Part shown: positions 16,544 through 25,614 of the stretch, one piece after another
How positions within the stretch are numbered: position 1 is the stretch's first letter
Layout of the letters: each line of letters opens with the position of its first letter
NCBI GenBank assembly: GCA_023663025.1
Contig: JAMPIC010000011.1
Location: 1-64,000 of the forward strand
Source of the DNA: Prevotella sp.
GTDB lineage: Bacteria > Bacillota > Clostridia > Oscillospirales > Ruminococcaceae
Direction of reading: 5' to 3'
DNA: 64,000 nt
Made by a program: the position numbers and the translations under genes
Notes under the pieces: generated by a model
What the model saw: the letters and a program-made list of their open reading frames with translations, nothing else
Told to the model about the DNA's origin: nothing
Database searches by the model: none

Positions 16544-17956
16544 TCATAAATTAATTGAAAGCCTCCGCGGGATAGGCTTAATATTTTCCCAGTCCCGCAG
16601 CAACACCGTTATCTGTTCGTACCAGCCGTTTTTGAAAAATGTGCATTTTGCCGTGTCGCTGCCGAATTTATCTCCCGTCAGCGCCATTGCCAGTGCGCGG
16701 CACCCGCCTGCGCAGTATTTGAAATATTCGCAGCCGGAGCATTTTTTATTGTTTTCGGAGAGAGTTTTCACCGTGGCGCATACCTCGTCAAGATATTTTC
16801 CGCCTTGCAGCAGCGGCTGCAATCCGTCGGTCTTGATGTTACCCAAAAGTATATTGCGGGCGGAATAATATCCCGAAAGCTGCATACACGGATATACGTT
16901 CCCGTCGGGGGCAATAGCTATTTTCCCGCGGTTTCCCCGGCATACGGGCAGACTGTCACGGTACTCCCCCTCGCCGTATTCCACGGGGCGGACGCGGTAG
17001 GCTCTCATATTCGGCGTAAGCGTCAGAAACTGCCAAATATCAATGTCCATACGGTGCGGCTCTTCGGCGTATCTGACCGCGAACTCCAGCATTTTTTCGT
17101 AGTATTCCTCAACGCCGAGACACGCGCCGCCCGCGTTTTTTTCCCAGCGGGGACTTTCCGAGGTTCGTATTATCCTCATAGTGTCAACGCCCATTTCGTC
17201 CAGCATTACCGCAGTGGGAAGTATGGAATCGGCGTTCAGCCTGTGAACATTGGTCTGCGCCCATACACGAAAACCGTTTTCCTTGCAAAGGCGGATAGCG
17301 GAGAGCGCTTTTTCCTCCGCGCCCTTGCGGTTTCGCAGCCAATCGTGACGCCCGATGCCGTCAAAGGATATTTTGATGATGGGATTGCAGCCTATTGAAC
17401 GCAGTCTGTCCGGCGCGGCTCGGTCGATAAAATACCCGTTGGTGTTTATCTCGGCAACGTACATTCCGCGCTTGTGTATCTCTTCGGCAATCTCAAAGAA
17501 ATTTTTATGGAGCATCGGCTCGCCGCCCGTGAGCGTTATCGCGTTCAGACCGCATTTCTGAGCCTGTTCCATAAGACTTTTTACCTCGCCGAGCGTCCAC
17601 TCGCTCATAAGCGGCGCGTTATCGGCGGCGTTGAAACAGTGCAGACAGTTATAGTTGCATTTTCCCGTTACCGCAAATTCCATAGCGGGGAAATAACGGT
17701 TGTCACAGTCGAGATGTTTCTGCCATTCGGACAGAACTTCGCCGTTTTTGGCGGGAAAAATAAATTTATTTTCCGTAAATTTTTTCACAAACGGCGAATT
17801 TTCATCAAGCTCTGTTTTTCCGTCACATTTCAGCAGAAACTTAAACTCGTCCTTTTTCAAGCCCCGCGCGCCGCGAACGCCTTTTATGTAGTACGCGTAC
17901 GGTACAAGCCGCCAAGAGCGCAGCGCGATATTCGGATTTAATATGTATCTGTTCAT
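16544..17956 (-). CDS. Radical SAM/SPASM peptide maturase
   Basis: A 470-residue enzyme. The radical SAM [4Fe-4S] motif is CNYNCLHC (C100, C104, C107), followed by TLTGGEPMLHKNF. The C-terminal SPASM region supplies auxiliary-cluster cysteines in PDGNVYPCMQLSGY, CSGCEYFKYCAGGCRAL and AKCTFF. The first 95 residues could form a PqqD/RRE-like leader-recognition domain. SPASM enzymes build Cys-thioether or C-C crosslinks in sactipeptides, ranthipeptides and PQQ-type systems. ATG at 17956, 11 bases after the third precursor, has only a weak Shine-Dalgarno (TAGG), suggesting coupling to precursor translation. The three adjacent Cys-rich precursors are its likely substrates. Confidence 0.92.
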   Translation of the reverse strand: MNRYILNPNIALRSWRLVPYAYYIKGVRGARGLKKDEFKFLLKCDGKTELDENSPFVKKFTENKFIFPAKNGEVLSEWQKHLDCDNRYFPAMEFAVTGKCNYNCLHCFNAADNAPLMSEWTLGEVKSLMEQAQKCGLNAITLTGGEPMLHKNFFEIAEEIHKRGMYVAEINTNGYFIDRAAPDRLRSIGCNPIIKISFDGIGRHDWLRNRKGAEEKALSAIRLCKENGFRVWAQTNVHRLNADSILPTAVMLDEMGVDTMRIIRTSESPRWEKNAGGACLGVEEYYEKMLEFAVRYAEEPHRMDIDIWQFLTLTPNMRAYRVRPVEYGEGEYRDSLPVCRGNRGKIAIAPDGNVYPCMQLSGYYSARNILLGNIKTDGLQPLLQGGKYLDEVCATVKTLSENNKKCSGCEYFKYCAGGCRALAMALTGDKFGSDTAKCTFFKNGWYEQITVLLRDWENIKPIPRRLSINL

Positions 17957-17967
17957 AAGCCTATTTT

Positions 17968-18240
17968 TTAGTAACTGTTTCCGCAGGATCTGCAAATCCT
18001 GTTCTCGGTATCGAGAGGATATCCGCAGCGTGCGCAGTAACACGTATTGCACCCGCCGCCCGACACGTTACCCAATTCCTCGTCGGACATTTCCCCCGAA
18101 TTGTGAAGTTTTTCAAAATACGCCCTTGCCGTTTCATCGGTCATTGCGATGCCGTTTTCCTTTGCGAGAGCAAGAATTTCTTCGGCGGACTTCGCCTGTC
18201 TTGCATTTTCAATAAGCTCCGGTGTGAATTTATTTTCCAT
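17968..18240 (-). CDS. RiPP precursor 3, Nif11-like leader with 6-Cys core
   Basis: A 90-residue peptide. The leader (about residues 1-63) starts MENKFTPELIENARQAKSAE and ends in a MSDEELGNVSGGG double-glycine exit, the usual C39 peptidase cleavage context. The core is about 27 residues with six Cys in the order CNTCYCARCG, then CRSCGNSY. The paired CxxC sets look like a miniature zinc ribbon. The ATG at 18240 has CGGAGG upstream; an earlier in-frame start lies inside the neighbour. The leader is nearly identical to that of the peptide at 18710, while the core is unrelated in sequence. Confidence 0.85.
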   Translation of the reverse strand: MENKFTPELIENARQAKSAEEILALAKENGIAMTDETARAYFEKLHNSGEMSDEELGNVSGGGCNTCYCARCGYPLDTENRICRSCGNSY

Positions 18241-18251
18241 AAATACCTCCG

Positions 18252-18653
18252 TTATCTCTTGTAGTTTTCGGGGTGAGTACAGCTCATGCCCGACTGGTAT
18301 GTACAGTTGTCGCAATACGAAAAAATCGAATCACCGAAACAGGCGGGACATTTATGCGTATCTAAAGCTTTTTTTGGCACATAGTTTTTTTTGCATCCCC
18401 TGCACACAAAATGCTTGCAATAGTAATAGCAGGTGACCACCAGCCGCCCGTCTTTTTTGTAGCAGCCGCCGCCCGCAACGCTGTCAAGCTCGTCGTCGGA
18501 CAGCTCGCCCGACTTGTTAAGCTGTTCAAAATACGCTTTCGTCTCGTCCTCGGAAAGCTCTATGCCGTTTTCTTTTGCGAGAGCCGAAAGCTCCTCGGCG
18601 GATTTCGCCTGTCTTGCCTTTTCGATAAGCTCGGGCGTTAATTTGTTTTCCAT
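18252..18653 (-). CDS. RiPP precursor 2, Nif11-like leader with 10-Cys core
   Basis: A 133-residue peptide. The leader begins MENKLTPELIEKARQAKSAE and ends LSDDELDSVAGGG at about residue 63. The core is about 70 residues with ten Cys, including CYYYCKHFVCRGC, HKCPACFG and YCDNCTYQ, again CxxC-rich. The core is longer than in classic lantibiotics or sactipeptides, so it may fold around metal or be only partly modified. The start at 18653 has a strong AAGGAGG. It is preceded by precursor 1 and followed 11 bases later by precursor 3. Confidence 0.83.
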   Translation of the reverse strand: MENKLTPELIEKARQAKSAEELSALAKENGIELSEDETKAYFEQLNKSGELSDDELDSVAGGGCYKKDGRLVVTCYYYCKHFVCRGCKKNYVPKKALDTHKCPACFGDSIFSYCDNCTYQSGMSCTHPENYKR

Positions 18654-18709
18654 AAGTTTACCTCCTTTTTATTTCGTTTTTTGTTATCAATATCCGAAAA
18701 CCCGATTTT

Positions 18710-19027
18710 TCAGAATTTCCAGTCATCATAAATTCTGTGGCACTTGTTGCAAAAATTATGGTATCCGCCTTCCCACGGGTGGTACATATTGCAAACTATC
18801 ATTCCGCCGCATGCGGGACACTTGTTATTCCAGCCGCAGCCGCCGCCCGACACATTATCCAGTTCCTCGTCGGACATTTCGCCCGAATTGTGAAGTCTTT
18901 CAAAATGCGCCCTTGCCGTTTCATCGGTCATTGAAATGCCGTTTTCCTTTGCGAGGGCGAGAATTTCCTCGGCGGACTTCGCCTGTCTTGCCTTTTCGAT
19001 AAGCTCCGGTGTGAATTTGTTTTCCAT
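18710..19027 (-). CDS. RiPP precursor 1, Nif11-like leader with 6-Cys core
   Basis: A 105-residue peptide. The leader MENKFTPELIEKARQAKSAE continues to MSDEELDNVSGGG (about residue 63). The core is about 42 residues with Cys in the pattern C-x5-C-x2-C, C, C-x2-C (CGWNNKCPACGG ... NFCNKCHRIYDDWKF) and many aromatic residues and Gly. The ATG at 19027 follows GGAGG. It is the first of three tandem paralogues whose leaders are highly conserved and whose cores differ completely, as expected when leader recognition is constrained and cores diversify. Confidence 0.85.
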   Translation of the reverse strand: MENKFTPELIEKARQAKSAEEILALAKENGISMTDETARAHFERLHNSGEMSDEELDNVSGGGCGWNNKCPACGGMIVCNMYHPWEGGYHNFCNKCHRIYDDWKF

Positions 19028-19049
19028 AAGTTTACCTCCATTACTATCG

Positions 19050-19328
19050 TTAGTTTTTGAATTGACGCGCTTGTTGGATACGCTGACGAAATTCCTCTGC
19101 CATGTTCACGGTGTCGGGATCAAGCGGTTCTAACGTTCCCGGTATACCGTCGCGCCTCGTTAAAACGCTCCTGTTTACAGTCGTCGGCGAGGTAACGGTG
19201 ATAGTTTCGCCCGAGTTGATAAGCCGCTGTATATCCTCCGCTCCCGGCAGCACCGTTACCCCTCCTGCAACTTCGTCAAGCTCATCGTCGTCAATGGGAA
19301 TACCCGCGTTTTTTTCAAAATCGGTCAT
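19050..19328 (-). CDS. Cys-free double-glycine peptide, putative fourth precursor
   Basis: A 92-residue peptide with a very short leader, MTDFEKNAGIPIDDDELDEV, ending AGG at about residue 23. DDELDEVAGG matches the double-glycine exit of the three Cys-rich precursors, but the upstream helix is missing. The remaining 69 residues have no Cys and contain many Thr, Val, Arg and Pro. It is encoded between the second ABC exporter and precursor 1 with AAGGAGG before ATG 19328. It may be a substrate of the same exporter that is not modified at Cys, or an accessory peptide. No homologue is recognised. Confidence 0.7.
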   Translation of the reverse strand: MTDFEKNAGIPIDDDELDEVAGGVTVLPGAEDIQRLINSGETITVTSPTTVNRSVLTRRDGIPGTLEPLDPDTVNMAEEFRQRIQQARQFKN

Positions 19329-19384
19329 AATAAAATCCTCCTTGCAATTTTTTTCATTTTTATACGAACGAAAACGGGAAAGAT

Positions 19385-21586
19385 CTAAACCCCCGTTTTC
19401 GGCGTACCGTCAAGCCTTTGCCTTGCGACAAGCTCCGCGAAAAAGCCGCCGCGCTCTATCAGCTCGTCGAATTTTCCGTCCTCGATAATCTTGCCTTTGT
19501 CGAGGACTATAATCCTGTCGCATTGCTTTATGGTGGAAAGCCTGTGCGCGATAACGATCCGCGTGCATTTCAGTCCGTCAAGCGACTGCGAAACGGTTTT
19601 CTGGGTGAGGTTGTCAAGCGCGGAGGTCGCTTCGTCGAACATCAGTATTTTCGGCTTTGGAGCTATCGCGCGGGCTATCATCAGCCGCTGCCGCTGTCCT
19701 CCCGAAACGCCGCCGCTGCCTTCGGTAATTATCGTGTACATTCCCATAGGCATACGGCGGATATCCTCGGCGATACCCGAAAGCTCCGCAGCTCTCCAAG
19801 CGTCGTCCATAGTCAGCCACGGCGCGGAAACGGTGATATTCGAGAAAATATCCCCCGAAAACAGCTTGCCGTTCTGCATAACCGTACCGATATTTCGCCT
19901 CAGCGACTTCAGATCAACCGTTGAAATATCCTTGCCGTCAAAATACACCGCGCCCTTCTGCGGCGTTTCAAAGCCAAGCATAAGCCGCATCAGCGTGGAT
20001 TTTCCGCAGCCCGTCGCGCCCACTATCGCCACATACTGACCGGGGCGTATCTTCAAAGAAAGATTGTCCGCCACAAGCGGCATATTCTCGTTGTAGCGGA
20101 ACGAAACGTTGTTCAGCTCGATACCGCCCGACAGCCTTGTAATGACCTGTTTCCCCTCGGATATTTCGGGAACAGCGTCAAGGATAGGTTTCACCGTGTC
20201 CATAACGGGCTTTATCCGCGCCGCCGACAGCGCTATCCCCGCCAGCGACATAAACGCCCCCGAAACCATTCCGTAGGCGGTGTTGAACGCGCAGTAATCT
20301 GCGACGGAAACTCCGGACGATACCGCGAAATAATACATAACAAGCGTACCTGCAAGCGAGATAGCCGTGGAGATAACGCCGTTCATTTTGATGAACGCGG
20401 GCGGATCGTAGCTCAGCCGCGCCTGTTCCGCGTAGAGATTGCCCCACCGCGCGAATGCACGCTTTTCCGAGCCGGAGAGTTTTATTTTCTGCACCCCCGA
20501 TATAAGCGCGTAGGACATTCCGCTTTCCTTTGAGGATAATTCCATCTGCCGTTTGCTTATTTTCATCTGAACAAGCGCAGAAACTGCGGAAAACGCCGCC
20601 GTCACAAGCGTTACAACAAGCGACGGCGCCGCCAACGCGGGAGCGTATACAAATATCTGCGGTATGTACACCAGCGAGAATACCGAGGTAAGTCCCGCCG
20701 ACAGCAGTATCGACACCAGCATATCGCAAAGCGGGTTTATGCTCTGCGCCCGCGCGGACAGTTCCCCCGAACCGTAATTTTTAAAGAAATCGGCGGGCAG
20801 CGACAGCACTCTCGACATAGCCGCCGCCTGCACCGAAATACTCATTTTGGTGTTTATCCGCGCCATAATAAGCTGCTTTACGCTCTGTATCAGCATAGAG
20901 CTTACCGTTACGCACACCATAAAAACGGTGACTGCGAAAAGCAGCCGCATACTGCCGCTTTCGATAACGGTTGAGAACAGCAGATTGTTCAGCTTCGGCG
21001 ACAGCATTCCCACCAGCGAAACCACCAAAGCTGCGGCGGTCGCAAGCGTAAGATCGGCGGGAGAGAACGTCCCCAAAATAAATTTGAACAGGTCGGGAAT
21101 GCCCAGCTTTTTCAGCGGGAACGGCTTGTAAAACGCGATAGCCTCTTCCTCGAAAAGCCCTTCGTTTTTGCGGTTTATTTTCACCCGTTTTCCCGTTTCG
21201 GTATCGGTATAGCTGTACCCCGACAGCCCCGTGGGAATAAGCGCGGCAAATGCGCCGCCGTCTTTGCAAACGCCCAGCATTGCACCCGCCGCGTCCTTGT
21301 ACCAGCCCTTTGAGAGCGTTACCGTTCGGCGCATTATCCCGTGAGGGCGCAGCAGATATTCAAGCTGCTCGTTCCTGTCCTTGATATTGTCGGGAATTTC
21401 ACGGGTTCTGACGTGATAGTATTTCAATATCTCGTCAAAAGCGTTTTTCAACCTCCGCCGCTCGTCGTTCAGCGCCGCCGAAACGCGGCTTCCCATAACC
21501 GCTCCCGCAATATTGACAAAGGAGTCCGCGAAAGCATCGTTGTCGCTTTGCCTGCGCTGCTTTATCTGTTCGTCAAACCAGCCCAT
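19385..21586 (-). CDS. NHLM-type peptide-export ABC transporter, no peptidase (type 2)
   Basis: A 733-residue ABC half-transporter. The N-terminus MGWFDEQIKQRRQSDND is characteristic of the second ATPase/permease subunit of NHLM (nitrile-hydratase-leader microcin) export systems. A cytoplasmic domain of about 160 residues precedes about six TM helices (about 165-430). The ATPase domain has Walker A GATGCGKST, signature VSGGQRQRLMIARAI, Walker B ILMFDEATSALD and switch IAHRLST. It lacks a C39 domain. ATG at 21586 is preferred over TTG 21610, though the Shine-Dalgarno is loosely placed for both. It likely acts with the C39 exporter and HlyD-like protein upstream. Confidence 0.9.
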   Translation of the reverse strand: MGWFDEQIKQRRQSDNDAFADSFVNIAGAVMGSRVSAALNDERRRLKNAFDEILKYYHVRTREIPDNIKDRNEQLEYLLRPHGIMRRTVTLSKGWYKDAAGAMLGVCKDGGAFAALIPTGLSGYSYTDTETGKRVKINRKNEGLFEEEAIAFYKPFPLKKLGIPDLFKFILGTFSPADLTLATAAALVVSLVGMLSPKLNNLLFSTVIESGSMRLLFAVTVFMVCVTVSSMLIQSVKQLIMARINTKMSISVQAAAMSRVLSLPADFFKNYGSGELSARAQSINPLCDMLVSILLSAGLTSVFSLVYIPQIFVYAPALAAPSLVVTLVTAAFSAVSALVQMKISKRQMELSSKESGMSYALISGVQKIKLSGSEKRAFARWGNLYAEQARLSYDPPAFIKMNGVISTAISLAGTLVMYYFAVSSGVSVADYCAFNTAYGMVSGAFMSLAGIALSAARIKPVMDTVKPILDAVPEISEGKQVITRLSGGIELNNVSFRYNENMPLVADNLSLKIRPGQYVAIVGATGCGKSTLMRLMLGFETPQKGAVYFDGKDISTVDLKSLRRNIGTVMQNGKLFSGDIFSNITVSAPWLTMDDAWRAAELSGIAEDIRRMPMGMYTIITEGSGGVSGGQRQRLMIARAIAPKPKILMFDEATSALDNLTQKTVSQSLDGLKCTRIVIAHRLSTIKQCDRIIVLDKGKIIEDGKFDELIERGGFFAELVARQRLDGTPKTGV

Positions 21587-21628
21587 TGTTATTTTTTTGC
21601 CCCCATTCAATTAAAGGTTTCCGATCTT

Positions 21629-22924
21629 TCAAGGCAATTCAAGAGCGGCGATGTTTTTCATTCTGTAATTGCTGACGCTGTAAGACAGCTCCGCCTCGTT
21701 CAGTACGTTCAGAAAAGCGTTTATGTATCTGTCGGTATTTGTTACCTGATTAAGCGTAATATAGAACATATTGCCTATCGCGTTTATTTCAACAAGCAGG
21801 TTGCCGTATGCCATGGTATTCAGCGACCTTACAAACCCGTTCATTGCGCCGAAATCCGTCTGACCCACATAGCTTACATTATATGTATCCTTGCAGCCCT
21901 TGGTAAACAAGCCCTCGTTAAGACAGAAATTCCTCTTATCCTCAGTGTTTTTCAGTGAATCGACCTTTTCATAAAAATCAAGCGTTTTTTTCATTTGGAT
22001 AACCGAATTTTCGGGCTGCGACTGAAGCATTATCATACCTCTTGTTATTGTTCCGAGCCTGTCGGCGGGCATATCAAGATAACTCCGCCTGTAACAGACG
22101 TGCAGCGCTCTGCTTATCGAATGATACGCGTTTGAACAGCCGACAGCTTCTCTGAAATTGCAGGCGATACCCGCCGAGAAAAGTTCCTCGTTCGGAAACA
22201 GCGGTGCAAGCGCTTTGAACATAAATACGGCGATAATCGCCGCAGGGCTTGCGTCGTTGGAGCGGACGTATTTCATAAGCTCACGCTGCTTCATACTGAT
22301 GCAATAATATCCGCTGCCCTTTGGGTCGGGCTCTTTCATCGCGCGTATATAATCATCGGCGGGGAAAAAGCCCATTTCCGGCTCCTTATACAGACTGAAG
22401 TCGGATTCGGGCATACTGCCGATTTTCGGGAAATCGAATTCTCCCCGTAAAAACTCCGAGCCGGGAAGATTTATCCCCTCGGAGCTTATCGGCTCGCCGT
22501 GCGTTCCGACGAGATACATATACAGCACCGACTTGATAAACGGTATATATCCCGACGCGTCGGTTATACTGTGACTTACGTTGAAATAAATCGTATCATC
22601 GGCGTAGTCTACATAATTAAGATGATAATTGACTTCCTCGGAGCCGAGCGGCGGCGCAGGGATCTTCGTTTTCATAACCGCTATCGGAAGGCTGTTCGGC
22701 GCAAAAGAATAGCTCCCGTTTTCGTTTTTTACGCGAACAGAAAAATAGGGATAGCGCCCTACCGCCGCATTTACCGCCTCGTATAAAGCCTCTCCGTTGA
22801 TATCCTCGGTTATCTCCAGGGCAAATCTTATGTTTGTATTTGTCGGCGCATTCGGTCTGGTTTCATACAGTAAATAGGTATCGGGCTTCATCATTTCGGT
22901 CAATTCCGTCTCATTAAGCTTCAT
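21629..22924 (-). CDS. HxxxD-motif acyltransferase (condensation/CoA-acyltransferase superfamily)
   Basis: A 431-residue protein of the CoA-dependent acyltransferase/condensation-like fold. The catalytic motif is HSITDASG, with His118 and Asp122. The N-terminal half has the family's two-strand entry (NTNIRFALEI, GRYPYFSVRV), and the C-terminal half an NVSYVGQTDFG segment like the DFG-type motif of BAHD/PapA enzymes. Such enzymes transfer acyl groups from CoA or carrier proteins to hydroxyls or amines. It lies between the two exporter genes, 18 bases after the C39 exporter. No carrier-protein gene is present. Acylation of the exported peptide is inferred from context. Confidence 0.82.
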   Translation of the reverse strand: MKLNETELTEMMKPDTYLLYETRPNAPTNTNIRFALEITEDINGEALYEAVNAAVGRYPYFSVRVKNENGSYSFAPNSLPIAVMKTKIPAPPLGSEEVNYHLNYVDYADDTIYFNVSHSITDASGYIPFIKSVLYMYLVGTHGEPISSEGINLPGSEFLRGEFDFPKIGSMPESDFSLYKEPEMGFFPADDYIRAMKEPDPKGSGYYCISMKQRELMKYVRSNDASPAAIIAVFMFKALAPLFPNEELFSAGIACNFREAVGCSNAYHSISRALHVCYRRSYLDMPADRLGTITRGMIMLQSQPENSVIQMKKTLDFYEKVDSLKNTEDKRNFCLNEGLFTKGCKDTYNVSYVGQTDFGAMNGFVRSLNTMAYGNLLVEINAIGNMFYITLNQVTNTDRYINAFLNVLNEAELSYSVSNYRMKNIAALELP

Positions 22925-22942
22925 AGCACAATTATCCTTTCT

Positions 22943-25120
22943 TTATTCATTTGTTACCAACGCGGTATATACGCCGTTTTTCGCGTACAGCTCCTCGTGC
23001 GTTCCGCGCTCGACCACAACGCCGTTATCCAGCACGATGATCTCGTCGCAGTCGCGTATTGTTGACAGCCTGTGCGCAACCACGATACAGGTGATCCCGC
23101 GATCCTTAATAGACTTTACCACGTCGTACTCCGTTTTCGCGTCCAGCGCGGAGGTCGCCTCATCGAGAATGATGATAGTCGGGTCTTGGGCAAGCACACG
23201 CGCTATTTCCATACGCTGCCGCTGTCCGCCCGAAAAATCCTTGCCGCCCTCGGTTATTTTGTAATTATACCCGCCGTCCCTCTGCATAATATCCTCATGC
23301 AGCTGAGCGTCGCGGGCAGCCATTATCATTTCAAAATCCTCTATCGAGCTGTCCCACATTTTTATGTTGTTGGCGATAGTGTCCTCAAACAGAATTATAT
23401 CCTGATCAACCACCGCCAGCGATCCCGTAAACACGCTCCTGTCGATTTTATCTATCGGCTTGCCGTCAAATAGGATTTCGCCGCTCCAAGGCTTGTACAA
23501 GCCCGAGATCAGCTTTGAAAGCGTGGATTTCCCGCAGCCCGAGGTTCCCACAAACGCCACGCGGCTTCCCGTTTTCAGCGTCAGATTAAAATCGCGGATA
23601 AGCGGCTCGGCAAGGCGCGAGTAACCGAAAGTGACGTTTTTCAGCTCCAGGTTTCCCGACAATTTGCCGTATTCCGCGTCTCCGTTAATTTCGCCGTTAT
23701 CGTAATTCACGTCGGTGGGGTACTCCATAACGTCCTCGACGCGCTCCATTTGCGTACGCATTTCCTGCAAGGTCTGCCCCGCGGAAATAAGCGTTTGGGC
23801 GGGTGCGGCAAACGAGCCTAAAAAGCCTTGAAACGCCATAATCATACCCACCGTAAATTCACCGTTTACCGTAAAATAAACGCCCAGAATAAGCACCGCG
23901 ATATTTGCAATTGCCGACACAAAAGACGGTATCATTCCGAGGTATTGGTTCATCTTCTCAAACCGCACCTGCTGCGTGTTCACGCTTGCCTGATAGCCCG
24001 CCCATTTCTCGAAAAAGCCGTTTTCCGCGCCGCTCGCCTTGATAGTCTCAATCATCTCGATTCCCGCGACGGTCGCCCCTGCCAGCTTTCCCGCGTCACG
24101 CATAGAAACGCGGGTGATATTTATTCTTTTCTTGGAAATTATCCGCGAAACGGCAAAGTTTATTACAATCGAGGCAAGTCCCGCCAGCGTCAGCGGCAGA
24201 CTGTAGCGTATCATCACAATAAGGTAAAAAATCATCATAACCGTGTTCAGCGCAAGCGGCGCGAAGGTCTGCACCAGCGACTGCGCTATCGAGGCGTTCA
24301 TACTCTGCCGCTGCTGAATATCTCCCGCCATACGCTGAGAAAAGAATTCCATAGGCATACGCAGGACTTTCCACATATATTCGGTACTGCCCACCACCGA
24401 GAGCTTGCCGTCTATCTTCAGCGAGTACACGGTCTGAATCCACGCGGCGATAAGCTGCACCGCGCCCATTCCCGCAAACGCAAAAATAAAGGGCATAAAC
24501 CATTCGGGATTTTTTCCCGTCAGCAGCCTGTCAAGGAATATCCTCGAAAACGCGGGGTCTATAATGCCGATAAGCGACGTAATAACCGTCGTCAAAACCA
24601 CAAACGCTATTGCCGCACCCGCGCCTTTTAACCGCTTTTTCGCGAACGAAAGCACGCTTTTCGGCTTGCCGCCGGGCTCGAAGCTCTCCGACGGCTCGAA
24701 CATCAGACAAATTCCCGTGAACGACTTGTCGAACACCTCCATAGACACGGAATAGCTCCCCTTTGCGGGGTCGTTCAGGTACGCCTTACTGCCCTTGAAA
24801 CCGTTCAATACCAAAAAATGGTTGAAGTTCCAATGGATTATGCAGGGGAATTTCCCGTTTTTCTGTAAATCCTCGGGTTCATAGCGATAGCCCTTTGCGG
24901 TCAGCCCGTAGCTCCGCGCCGCTTTGAGGACGTTCTTGGCGTTTGAACCGTCCCGCGACACACCGCAGTCCGCACGCACCTGCTCCGGCGGTATCCATTT
25001 CCCGTAATACGCAAGTATCATAGTGAGGGAAGCCGCGCCGCACTCCAGCGCTTCCATCTGCATTACCACCGGGACTTTTGCCGCGCCGTTCTTTACGGGC
25101 TGCTTGATATTTTTACTCAT
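22943..25120 (-). CDS. Peptidase-containing ABC exporter (C39, PCAT, NHLM type 1)
   Basis: A 725-residue protein that both cleaves and exports double-glycine leader peptides. The C39 peptidase is at residues about 15-140 with catalytic Cys27 (ALECGAAS), His101 (WNFNHFLVL) and Asp117 (YLNDPAKG). It is followed by about six TM helices and an ATPase with Walker A GTSGCGKST, signature FSGGQRQRMEIARVL, Walker B IIILDEATSALD and VAHRLST. ATG at 25120 follows GAGG; upstream in-frame codons overlap the HlyD-like gene. Cleavage after the GG of the four small peptides encoded downstream is the expected reaction. Confidence 0.95.
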   Translation of the reverse strand: MSKNIKQPVKNGAAKVPVVMQMEALECGAASLTMILAYYGKWIPPEQVRADCGVSRDGSNAKNVLKAARSYGLTAKGYRYEPEDLQKNGKFPCIIHWNFNHFLVLNGFKGSKAYLNDPAKGSYSVSMEVFDKSFTGICLMFEPSESFEPGGKPKSVLSFAKKRLKGAGAAIAFVVLTTVITSLIGIIDPAFSRIFLDRLLTGKNPEWFMPFIFAFAGMGAVQLIAAWIQTVYSLKIDGKLSVVGSTEYMWKVLRMPMEFFSQRMAGDIQQRQSMNASIAQSLVQTFAPLALNTVMMIFYLIVMIRYSLPLTLAGLASIVINFAVSRIISKKRINITRVSMRDAGKLAGATVAGIEMIETIKASGAENGFFEKWAGYQASVNTQQVRFEKMNQYLGMIPSFVSAIANIAVLILGVYFTVNGEFTVGMIMAFQGFLGSFAAPAQTLISAGQTLQEMRTQMERVEDVMEYPTDVNYDNGEINGDAEYGKLSGNLELKNVTFGYSRLAEPLIRDFNLTLKTGSRVAFVGTSGCGKSTLSKLISGLYKPWSGEILFDGKPIDKIDRSVFTGSLAVVDQDIILFEDTIANNIKMWDSSIEDFEMIMAARDAQLHEDIMQRDGGYNYKITEGGKDFSGGQRQRMEIARVLAQDPTIIILDEATSALDAKTEYDVVKSIKDRGITCIVVAHRLSTIRDCDEIIVLDNGVVVERGTHEELYAKNGVYTALVTNE

Positions 25121-25128
25121 AAGCGACC

Positions 25129-25602
25129 TCAATTCAGCACGAACGACATCGGCGGAACGCTCTCCACCGTGACCGCCGCCGTGTATGTTCCGTCGGAAAT
25201 CGGAGCGTATGCCGTTGCCGTATATACCCAATCCCCCGACTTAAAGCCGCCCTTGTGAATAATGTATTCGTCAAGCTCCGCGTCAACGGAAACGGGAGTT
25301 TGAGATATTGCCGAAAGCGTGTATTCGCCGCCGTTTACGGCAGCGCTCATACCTTCTTTTACCGACGCTATATCCGCTTCGGTTATGTATAGCGTAAGCG
25401 TTCCGTTTTCGCATACCGCCGCCGCTTTGACCACGGTATCCAGCCGCCCGAAAATTCCCCATATGCAAACTCCGGTCAGCAAAATAATAATCGCCGCCAA
25501 AATCACCCACACGGACGGATTTGACACCCGCACATAATCGTTCAGCTGTTCGGGCGAGGAAACTCTGTCAATGCTCGCCTTGCGGAATAACTGTTTCTCC
25601 AT
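25129..25602 (-). CDS. Short HlyD-like NHLM secretion protein
   Basis: A 157-residue membrane protein: a cytoplasmic start MEKQLFRKASIDRVSSPEQL, one TM helix (about 32-55), then a beta-rich domain. The start, LFRKASIDRVSSPEQLN, matches the opening of NHLM-system HlyD family adaptors, but the long coiled-coil hairpin of a full-length HlyD is absent. It therefore probably contacts the exporter at the membrane without spanning a thick envelope, as suits a Gram-positive. It is second in the operon, 12 bases after the STAS gene and 8 before the C39 exporter. Confidence 0.85.
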   Translation of the reverse strand: MEKQLFRKASIDRVSSPEQLNDYVRVSNPSVWVILAAIIILLTGVCIWGIFGRLDTVVKAAAVCENGTLTLYITEADIASVKEGMSAAVNGGEYTLSAISQTPVSVDAELDEYIIHKGGFKSGDWVYTATAYAPISDGTYTAAVTVESVPPMSFVLN

Positions 25603-25614
25603 AACGTCCTCCAG

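Noticed and set aside
17968..19328. Classic NHLP (nitrile hydratase-like) leader peptides
   Set aside because: The exporters are NHLM-type, but the leaders lack the nitrile hydratase-like helices and fit the Nif11-like pattern better.
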